A stretch of 15,721 nt of DNA, taken from contig JAGPGI010000016.1 in assembly GCA_018056045.1 (NCBI GenBank), forward strand, positions 1 to 15,721. The letters run 5' to 3'. This DNA comes from Paracoccus sp. (in: a-proteobacteria) (GTDB lineage: Bacteria; Pseudomonadota; Alphaproteobacteria; Rhodobacterales; Rhodobacteraceae). Below the pieces are notes generated by a model. The model searched no databases, was not told the DNA's origin, and saw only the letters and a list, made by a program, of their open reading frames with translations. Within the stretch, counting starts at the first letter, position 1. Every line of letters begins with the position of its first letter. The position numbers and the translations under genes are program-made. This document shows, one piece after another, positions 1-8,923 of this stretch.

Positions 1-7
1 CGCCATA

Positions 8-341
8 CGGTTCATCCCCGCGCATGCGGGGAACAGGCCGCGGTCGAGGCTGCGGGCTTCCGCACGCACGGTTCATCCCCGCGCATGCGGGGAACAGGTT
101 CGCCGCGGCACGTTCCGCCTTCTTTGCCTCGGTTCATCCCCGCGCATGCGGGGAACAGTCACAATCTGATGACCGCAATTGTTCTCGCGGCGGTTCATCC
201 CCGCGCATGCGGGGAACAGGGATCAAACCCGGCCGATGGCCCCGATTACACCGGTTCATCCCCGCGCATGCGGGGAACAGCTCGCCGAATCCGACCAAGC
301 CGTCTCCGACGCCGGTTCATCCCCGCGCATGCGGGGAACAG
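8..341 (-). CRISPR. Type I-E CRISPR array, six repeats visible, continues beyond left edge
   Basis: Six identical 29-bp repeats lie at 8-36, 69-97, 130-158, 191-219, 252-280 and 313-341, separated by five spacers of exactly 32 bp; bases 1-7 are the end of a further spacer, so the array continues out of the window. Read on the minus strand (the cas direction), each repeat carries a CCCCGC / GCGGGG stem with an ATGC loop and ends in the handle ATGAACCG, the usual type I-E architecture. The leader-side end is at 341, next to cas2, so new spacers should be added there. The repeats show no degeneration, which suggests a recently active array. The spacers show no match elsewhere in the window that I can see. 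Confidence 0.98.
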
Positions 342-408
342 ACTTGTTGCAGGGCCTTGATCCTGAACGGTTTTAGCGAAGTCAAAAAGCGCACCGATTT
401 TAGGTTGT
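342..408 (-). promoter_or_regulatory. CRISPR leader
   Basis: This is the 67-bp stretch between the cas2 stop and the first repeat, the usual position of a leader. It is richer in A/T than its surroundings, with runs such as CTAAAATCGG and CTTTTTGAC on the minus strand. The leader should contain the promoter for the pre-crRNA and the signals for Cas1-Cas2 integration. I cannot point to a convincing -35/-10 pair, and the array may partly be transcribed by read-through from cas2. Confidence 0.7.
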
Positions 409-1596
<1,188 letters not shown>

Positions 1597-1597
<1 letters not shown>

Positions 1598-2288
1598 CAG
1601 GCGCGCCGGAGCAGCATCAGCCCGCAGCCAAAGGCCTTGGCGCGGCCGAAGCCCGCCGCGATGGCGGCCAGAAACAGCGCGGGCTCGGTAACGGTCAGCG
1701 TCCCGGTCAGGTCGAGAATGCCGAATTGCGGCTGGCCTTTGCGCTTGCCCCTGTGGCCGGGCAGCACGGCCACGGAATAATCGCCGACCTCGACCCGCGC
1801 GGGGGCAAAGCCGTGCCGCGCCCCCTGCCCCGCCAGCCAGCCTTCGGCCACCTGCCGCGCCGCCGCCATGCGCGCCTCGGCCCGGCCCTGTTTCAGCGGA
1901 TGGATCGCATCCATGACCAGGTCGATATGCCGCTTTTTCTCGGCCCCGCCGGCGGATCGGGTGCCGGTCTTTTCGGTGCGCGTGGCATTGGCGCGCAGGG
2001 CGAAAGCCAGCCGGTCACCGGGCCGCAGATCGGGGGTGAACGCCTTGACCTCGGGCGGCTCGAACAGCGCGCCGGCATTCGGGGCGCGCCGCGACAGGGT
2101 GATGAAACGGCCCTCGCCCTCGGCCCGCCACAGGAAATCGCGCGCGGCCGCCGGATCGCCGGCAAAGGCCGACCAGACCAGCCGGTGATGGGCGTCGCGC
2201 TGCGGGCCGTCGCCCGGCGGGTTCAGCAGCGCTGACAGCGCATCAAGCGAGGGGTCGCGGGCCAGTTGCAGGCGCGAGATAAACAGGC

Positions 2289-2292
<4 letters not shown>
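1597..2292 (-). CDS. cas6e: Cas6e, CRISPR RNA endonuclease of Cascade
   Basis: Cuts the pre-crRNA at the base of each repeat hairpin and stays bound to the 3' end of the mature crRNA within Cascade. The 231-residue protein begins MSLFISRLQL, typical of CasE/Cse3. It has an N-terminal HHRLVW segment (H35, H36) matching the region of the family's catalytic histidine, and ends with the glycine-rich GFGRAKAFGCGLM motif expected for RAMP proteins. It is somewhat longer than the E. coli protein (199 residues). The start overlaps the cas5e stop by 4 bp (ATGA). In this locus it should also process the degenerate repeats of the creA-like RNA at 6272-6360, the second of which keeps a full stem. Confidence 0.95.
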
Positions 2293-4543
<2,251 letters not shown>

Positions 4544-4547
<4 letters not shown>

Positions 4548-6019
4548 GTGGTTTCCTTCCTGCGTTTGGCCGGGACCGGCACGGGCAGCGTCAGCGCGGC
4601 GTAAACCCCCGCCCCCTCGCCATAGCCGGCAAAGGCCGCGCCCAGCCGGCGATGCGCCGCGACGATCTCGCGCTGCACCTTCACGTCGCGTTCCGACAGG
4701 CCCGGCAGCGCCCGCGCCTCAAACAGCGCCAGCGCCACCCGGCGCAGTACGGCAAGCCAGTCCCGCGCCACGGCTTCGATCCCGGCGCCAGCCTCCAGCG
4801 CCGCCAGCCCGGCCTCGAACGCCGCCTGCGTCTCGGCATAGAACGCCTCGCGCAGCGCCTCGCGCGCCTCGCCCTCGGCCATGACCGGGGTCAGCGCCCG
4901 GCGCAGCGCCAGCGCATAGATATCGGCCGCCCCGACCATGCCCGTCAGGCAGGCCAGCGCCCTGCCCTGCAACCGCACCAGCGGCGGCGTCGACAGGATG
5001 AAATCGCGCGGCTTCATATTGTCCATCGCCCAGCCCGCGACCAGCACCCGCGCGCGCCGGCCGCCGCTGCGCGCGAACCAGTTGCGCAGCACCAGCGCCC
5101 GGCGTTGCAGCCCGTCGCCGTCATCCTGCGCCGCCATCACCACGCCCAGCCAGTGGCGATAGCCGAACAGCCCCGCTCGCGGATGTTTCGGCAGCCATTC
5201 ATCGGTCAGCTTCAGCCGGTAATAGGGCGTCAGCGGATGGTCCCAACCGGCATAATTGGTGCCGTAAGGGCGCTGGATCACGCCGGTGATCCGGCCCCCG
5301 TCCCCGACCAGCCGCAAGCGGCGCGGCATGCCGAAAAACGCCTCGGCGGGATGGGCCTGTTCGGGATAAACCGCCCGCCCGCCTTCGGATGTCACCGTTG
5401 CCCGCATCCAGGGCAGAACCCCGGGCCCCGCCGGCAGGCCGTCGGGGACATTGGCCCAGATCGTCGCCCACAGCCCGCCCTGCGGCTGCACCAGCGTCAG
5501 CAGCGGCCCACCCCCCCGCATCGAGGTGCGGTTTCCCGCACCGCCCGCCGGCGCAAAGGCCTGGAAAGTGTACAGCGCCATCGCCGCCAGCGCCGGCTCC
5601 AGCGCCGGATAACGGTCGCGCCAGACCATCAGATCGGCATTGTTCCTGACCGTCTGCCCGCCGGCGCTGTCGATGAACAGCATGTCGGGCGGGTTCGCCT
5701 CGCCTGGCAGATCCTCGCGGTCCTGCAAGAAACGCGGGCCGCCGCCCATCAGATCAAAGGCCGGGGCCAGATCCGCCAGCCGCGCCCGCAGCCGGTCGGG
5801 ATCGGGCTTTTGACGCGCCTCCCAGTCCTCGGCATCCCCGGGCGGATCGGCCAGCAAGACCAGCCCGATCAGCAGTTCCAGACAGGCAAGGTTCAGGTCG
5901 GCGCGCGGCCAGTCCAGCCGCCGGATCGCGGCATCGGCCATCTGCCAGGGGGCAATGATGCGGCGCGTCCCATCGGCTGAGATAACCGGGATCCAGGCGT
6001 CGGTGATGAGGTTGAGCAA
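4544..6019 (-). CDS. cse1: Cse1 (Cas8e), Cascade large subunit, TTG start
   Basis: Large Cascade subunit that reads the PAM and recruits Cas3. The protein has 491 residues (502 in E. coli). It begins with the recognisable LLNLITDAWIPVISADG, the standard CasA N terminus, which fixes the start at a TTG codon at 6019. AAGGGA lies 9 bases upstream and no in-frame ATG or GTG is available nearby. Internal features include PAFDLMGGGPRFLQ and GGGPLLTLVQPQGGLWATIW. A weak start codon combined with an upstream RNA toxin module suggests that Cascade levels are set in this leader. Its transcript may start at the promoter at 6216-6244 and read through the creT-like element, or come from cas3. Confidence 0.95.
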
Positions 6020-6052
6020 AGCGGCAATTCCCTTGAATATGCGGAATGAATT

Positions 6053-6097
6053 GCCTTTGGCGCTCGAACCTGCGTAAATGGGACGAGCGCCAAAGGC
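6053..6097 (-). terminator. 14-bp stem-loop after the creT-like mini-ORF
   Basis: Bases 6053-6066 and 6084-6097 are perfect 14-bp inverted repeats (GCCTTTGGCGCTCG on the plus strand) with a 17-base loop. On the minus strand the hairpin begins directly after the TAA of the mini-ORF and ends about 33 bases before the cse1 start. No long U-run follows, so it may act as a 3' stabilising structure or a leaky terminator between creT and cse1 rather than a strong terminator. Confidence 0.75.
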
Positions 6098-6118
6098 TTA
6101 GGCTATTAAGATTCTCAT
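6098..6118 (-). CDS. Six-residue mini-ORF MRILIA of the creT-like element
   Basis: ATG at 6118 with a textbook Shine-Dalgarno (AAGGAGG, 8 bases upstream of the ATG) encodes M-R-I-L-I-A and stops at TAA. The codons after ATG are AGA, ATC, TTA, ATA and GCC. AGA, TTA and ATA are codons that a GC-rich genome avoids and that are read by scarce tRNAs. CreT toxins studied in archaea stall ribosomes on AGA or on AUA codons near the start; this ORF carries both kinds and a TTA. It has the strongest ribosome-binding site in the cas region, which would be odd for a meaningless hexapeptide. Confidence 0.7.
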   Translation of the reverse strand: MRILIA

Positions 6119-6178
6119 CTTCTTAACCTCCTTGTTGCTTACGGTCCTGCAACGACCGTGCTCAGAGATGGGCCTACC

Positions 6179-6214
6179 AGCCGCGAACCGGTTAGCTCTG
6201 GTTCGCGGCTTTTT
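6179..6214 (+). terminator. Rho-independent-type terminator hairpin on the plus strand
   Basis: Perfect 11-bp arms AGCCGCGAACC (6179-6189) and GGTTCGCGGCT (6200-6210) with a 10-base loop, followed by T residues to 6214. On the plus strand it has all features of an intrinsic terminator, so it could end an RNA made antisense to the creT-like region. On the minus strand the same stem would form the 5' end of the creT-like RNA. No convincing plus-strand promoter was found, so the 5'-stem role may be the real one. Confidence 0.6.
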
Positions 6215-6215
6215 C

Positions 6216-6244
6216 ATGCTGGCATGGTGTGCAATGTCTGTCAA
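6216..6244 (-). promoter_or_regulatory. Predicted creT promoter
   Basis: Perfect -35 TTGACA at 6244-6239, a 17-bp spacer, and a weak -10 CAGCAT at 6221-6216. This would start transcription near 6210, at the base of the 11-bp stem-loop. The -35 overlaps the PAM-distal end of the Cascade self-target (6274-6243), so bound Cascade would block RNA polymerase. The promoter may also serve cse1 and the downstream cas genes by read-through. Confidence 0.6.
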
Positions 6245-6277
6245 CCAGCTTTGCTTACGCCATACAGCTACACTCTT
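6243..6277 (-). promoter_or_regulatory. Self-target (protospacer plus AAG PAM) of the creA-like RNA
   Basis: On the minus strand, AAG at 6277-6275 is followed by a 32-base site from 6274 to 6243. Compared with the pseudo-spacer (6332 to 6301), positions 1-22 match except 6, 14 and 18; positions 23-32 are essentially unmatched. AAG is the canonical type I-E PAM in E. coli. Positions 6 and 18 belong to the every-sixth bases flipped out of the crRNA-DNA duplex and tolerated in Cascade binding. A seed-perfect but incomplete match is expected to allow Cascade binding without Cas3 destruction. Confidence 0.78.
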
Positions 6278-6360
6278 ATCCCCGCGTGTGCGGGGAACAT
6301 TCTCCATGAAGCTTCCGCAATACAGCGACACTCGGAGCATCCCCGCTTTCAGGGGAACAT
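6272..6360 (-). ncRNA. creA: CreA-like crRNA: degenerate repeat-spacer-repeat between cas3 and cse1
   Basis: Two diverged copies of the array repeat lie at 6333-6360 (28 bp) and 6272-6300 (29 bp), with exactly 32 bp between them; their starts are 61 bp apart, the array period. The first copy, in transcription order, has a shortened stem (CCCC/GGGG) and the handle ATGCTCCG. The second keeps the full CCCCGC/GCGGGG stem with an ACAC loop, but its last six bases have been replaced by the PAM and the start of the target site. Eight of 29 positions differ from the array repeat. The RNA should be processed or bound by Cas6e and Cascade and guide it to the adjacent creT promoter. This mirrors CreA antitoxins known from Haloarcula type I-B loci. 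A decayed array remnant is the alternative, but the self-match with a PAM argues against it. Confidence 0.8.
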
Positions 6361-6365
6361 CATCT

Positions 6366-6395
6366 TGTCTACTCATGACTGACCCGCACTGTCAA
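6366..6395 (-). promoter_or_regulatory. Predicted creA promoter in the 3' end of cas3
   Basis: Perfect -35 TTGACA at 6395-6390, overlapping the last Phe-Asp codons of cas3, an 18-bp spacer, and -10-like TAGACA at 6371-6366. Transcription would begin near 6360, the first base of the first degenerate repeat. The promoter therefore seems dedicated to the creA-like RNA, independent of cas3 transcription. Six-of-six -35 matches are uncommon in this GC-rich DNA, and the creT promoter also has one. Confidence 0.55.
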
Positions 6396-8874
6396 AGACA
6401 ATCCCCCGCTCGGGGTCATAGCGCAGCCCGTCGCAGATCGCCCCGTCCCCGTCCCCGGCCAGCGGACAGACGGTGACGCTGGCCCGGCGCCAGTCCGGCC
6501 AGTCGGCGATCAGCGCGGCAATCTCGGGCGCGGTCTGATCGGGCAGGGCCAAGGCCGCCAGCCGATGCGCGGCCACCTGAACCTCGGACGATTGCCAGCC
6601 CTCGGCATCATTGTCCCCGGCATAGGGCCGCAGGCCCTGCCCCGCGCGCCGGACCAGCAGCAGCGCCCGCTGCGGCCGGCCAAGCCGGGTCGGATAATCG
6701 GTATCCGCCGCCGCCGCATTGCCGCGATAGCCGGCCTTCAGGTCGATCAGGTTGCGCCGCGCCTGATTGGCCTCGGCATAGCCCTGCCCCAGCCGCTCGA
6801 CCTCGGCGCGTTCCAGCACCCCGGGCATGGGCGCGGCATCGGGGCCATGAACCGCCTCGATCAGCGCCCGCAGCCCCTGCGGCGCGGTGATCCGGCCGAC
6901 CCGGAACAGCACCTCGGCGGTGCGCCATTGCAGGTCCAGCGGATAGACCCAGGCGCCGCGATCCAGCACCCGATGCAGCCATTGGTCGTCCTCGACCCGG
7001 CCCGGATCGGGCGCGACGACATGCAGCACCGGTGCCGGAACCGGGCGCCGATCCGCCGGGCGCAGGTCCATATGCCGCCACAACCGCCCTGCCCGCTGCA
7101 CCAGCGCGGCAATCGGCGCAAGGTCGGAAATCATCACATCAAAGTCTAAATCAAGTGAGTTTTCAACAACTTGCGTGGCGACGAGCACCCTGCCCCGACG
7201 CCCTGCCCCGTGCTTTCCAAAGACATCCATCAGCGCGCGTTCATGCCGCAGCCGGTCGGCCAGCGCAAAGCGCGCATGCAGCAGATCGGCGCGGATCCCG
7301 GCGGCCCGCAGCGCCTCGACCCCGGCGATCGCGTCATCGACGGCATTGCGCACCCACAGGCAGGCCGCGCCCTGCCCCGCCTTGTCGCGCAGCAGCGCCA
7401 CCGCCTCCTCCATGCCGGCCAGCCGGCTGACCGTGACCGGTCCCTTGCCGCCGGAGACCGGCTCCAGATCCCGCCGGCACTCGCCCGCCGCGACGGTCAG
7501 CGCCGGATAGGCCGGATGCCCGTCATCGCCGGCCCCCCAGGCCGCCAGCAAGTCCCGGCGCTGATCCAGCGGCAAGGTTGCCGTCAGCAGGATCGCCGAG
7601 CCTCCGGCCATGCGATGCGCGCGCAACAGCTGCGCCAGCTCGGCCGCCATGTAGGGCGCGCCCATCTCATGCACCTCGTCCACGATCAGGATTTTCGAGG
7701 CCAGCCCGTAATGGCGCAGCGTGGCAAAGCGCGTCGGCAGAACCGACAGCAGCGCCTGATCGACGGTCCCCACGCCCACCGTCGCCAGCAAGGCCCGGCG
7801 GCGGCTGTCCGCCAGCCACTCGGTGCAGATCGGCGCATCGGAGGACTGACGCGGATCCAGACGGACGGCACGAAAATCCTCGGACATTCCCGCCCGCCCA
7901 TGCGCCAGCGTCAGGCTGGGCGGGCTGGTAAACATCCGGCGCACCACCTGCCGCGCCCGGCGAAACATCGCATCCGCCGTGGCCGTGCTCGGCAGGGCAA
8001 AGAACAGCCCCCTGCCCTTGCCCGCGACCATCATCCGTTGCGCCAGGATCAGCGCCGCCTCGGTCTTGCCGACGCCGGTTTCATCCTCGATCACCGCCAG
8101 CATCGGCCCGTCCGTCAAAACCACCCCGGCCGCCGCGCGCTGCATCGGGCGCAGGTCGAAATCAAACAGCGCCCCGTCCGCAGCCGCAGGCACCGACAGT
8201 CCCGCCGCCGCGACCGCCAGCGCCGCCCGTTCGCGCGCACCGCTCAGATAATCCGCAACCGTTGGCCCCGGCCTGCATGGCGGAAACCAGTCGGTGTTCG
8301 AGCCGATCCAATCCGCCGCCGCGACCAGACCCGGCAGCCACCAGTTCAGCGCCTGCGTGCTCTCGCCCGTCAGACCGTCCAGAGACGCGCCCGGCCACAG
8401 CCCGGCAACCAGCCGGATCGCCTGCGCCGCATCGGCGATGCCATCGGCGCCGACGGCATCAGTCAAACGCCAATCCTGAAGGTCGGCAAGCCCGGGCGGC
8501 CGACCGTGATGCCCCGCGACCGAGGCGTAAAGCCGATTTCGCTGCGACCGGGTCCCGCCCAGAAGATCGGCGAGAAGGCCGTCATGGTGATACAGCAAAA
8601 CCTCGGTCATTTCCCAATGCCGCGCGTATTGCCGCGCGCCGGTGGTCAGCATCGCCCGGAAACTGTCGCTGATCTTGCCCAGATCATGCAGCGCCGTCAG
8701 CATAACCAGCGCGTCACGCATTGCGGCCGTGAAGGGCTCGGCAGCGATCAGCCGCTCGGCCACGGCGGCGACATCCAGCATGTGATACAGTGCCGGATGC
8801 GCGATGCCGCGATCATCCGGGCTTTTGCCGGGCCAGCCAGTAAGGCGCGTCGCTGCTTCGGCGGTCTCGGTCAT
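6373..8874 (-). CDS. cas3: Cas3, type I-E CRISPR helicase-nuclease
   Basis: Single-strand nuclease and 3'-5' helicase recruited by Cse1 to shred targeted DNA. The 833-residue protein has an N-terminal HD nuclease domain (H31, HD at 63-64 in ALHDLGK, HH at 96-97 and GHHGRP at 121-126). It is followed by a superfamily 2 helicase: Walker A ETGVGKT at 265-271, DEVH box at 399-402, TAT at 431-433, VATQVVENSLDLD near 565-577 and QRAGR at 593-597; a C-terminal domain completes it. All catalytic motifs look intact. GAGGGAG lies 7 bases before the ATG at 8874. Only 49 bp separate it from repC, and that gap is largely taken up by parS, so its promoter is not obvious; read-through from repC is possible. 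Its last codons carry the predicted creA promoter. Confidence 0.97.
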   Translation of the reverse strand: MTETAEAATRLTGWPGKSPDDRGIAHPALYHMLDVAAVAERLIAAEPFTAAMRDALVMLTALHDLGKISDSFRAMLTTGARQYARHWEMTEVLLYHHDGLLADLLGGTRSQRNRLYASVAGHHGRPPGLADLQDWRLTDAVGADGIADAAQAIRLVAGLWPGASLDGLTGESTQALNWWLPGLVAAADWIGSNTDWFPPCRPGPTVADYLSGARERAALAVAAAGLSVPAAADGALFDFDLRPMQRAAAGVVLTDGPMLAVIEDETGVGKTEAALILAQRMMVAGKGRGLFFALPSTATADAMFRRARQVVRRMFTSPPSLTLAHGRAGMSEDFRAVRLDPRQSSDAPICTEWLADSRRRALLATVGVGTVDQALLSVLPTRFATLRHYGLASKILIVDEVHEMGAPYMAAELAQLLRAHRMAGGSAILLTATLPLDQRRDLLAAWGAGDDGHPAYPALTVAAGECRRDLEPVSGGKGPVTVSRLAGMEEAVALLRDKAGQGAACLWVRNAVDDAIAGVEALRAAGIRADLLHARFALADRLRHERALMDVFGKHGAGRRGRVLVATQVVENSLDLDFDVMISDLAPIAALVQRAGRLWRHMDLRPADRRPVPAPVLHVVAPDPGRVEDDQWLHRVLDRGAWVYPLDLQWRTAEVLFRVGRITAPQGLRALIEAVHGPDAAPMPGVLERAEVERLGQGYAEANQARRNLIDLKAGYRGNAAAADTDYPTRLGRPQRALLLVRRAGQGLRPYAGDNDAEGWQSSEVQVAAHRLAALALPDQTAPEIAALIADWPDWRRASVTVCPLAGDGDGAICDGLRYDPERGIVFDSAGQS

Positions 8875-8906
8875 CGCAGGGCTCCCTCTTCTTGCGGCTC
8901 CACGCA

Positions 8907-8922
8907 GTTCACAGCTGTGAAC
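8907..8922. promoter_or_regulatory. parS: parS-like centromere site of the repABC plasmid
   Basis: Perfect 16-bp palindrome GTTCACAGCTGTGAAC. It agrees at every fixed position with the repABC parS consensus GTTNNCNGCNGNNAAC, recalled from the alphaproteobacterial literature. It sits 2 bp after the repC stop, a place where parS occurs in several repABC plasmids. RepB should bind here and RepA should use the complex for segregation. It also occupies the leader of cas3, so RepB binding or spreading could affect cas3 expression. Confidence 0.85.
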
Positions 8923-8923
8923 A

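Larger units (their letters stand above)
6053..6210 (-). ncRNA. creT: Predicted CreT-like toxic RNA
   Basis: Predicted short transcript between creA and cse1. If the promoter at 6216-6244 is right, the RNA starts near 6210, at an 11-bp stem-loop (arms 6200-6210 and 6179-6189). It continues through a 6-bp hairpin (6154-6159 with 6141-6146), a perfect AGGAGG (6132-6127), a six-codon ORF (6118-6098) and the 14-bp hairpin (6097-6053). Known CreT toxins are structured small RNAs with a strong ribosome-binding site, a start codon, rare codons and an early stop; they trap minor tRNAs and block translation. Every one of these parts is visible here. What is seen is the layout; the toxicity and the RNA ends are inferred. 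The alternative is that this is merely a leader peptide and attenuator for cse1. Confidence 0.7.

Noticed and set aside
342..408. A second creT-like or creA-like element in the CRISPR leader
   Set aside because: No further degenerate repeat, strong ribosome-binding site or self-matching segment was found there.
6211..6240. A possible third degenerate repeat one period further along from the mini-array
   Set aside because: Only a TTCAT core aligns, it is one base out of phase with the 61-bp period, and the CCCC/GGGG stem is absent.
6098..6376. A 92-codon open frame on the minus strand running through the cas3-cse1 gap
   Set aside because: It crosses the whole mini-array and both predicted promoters, has no family resemblance or ribosome-binding site at its start, and only its last six codons follow a strong Shine-Dalgarno. 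Those six are annotated as the creT-like mini-ORF.
8907..8922. Palindrome as a dedicated cas3 transcription-factor operator
   Set aside because: Its exact agreement with the repABC parS consensus and its position after repC make parS the better explanation; an effect on cas3 remains possible as a side role.
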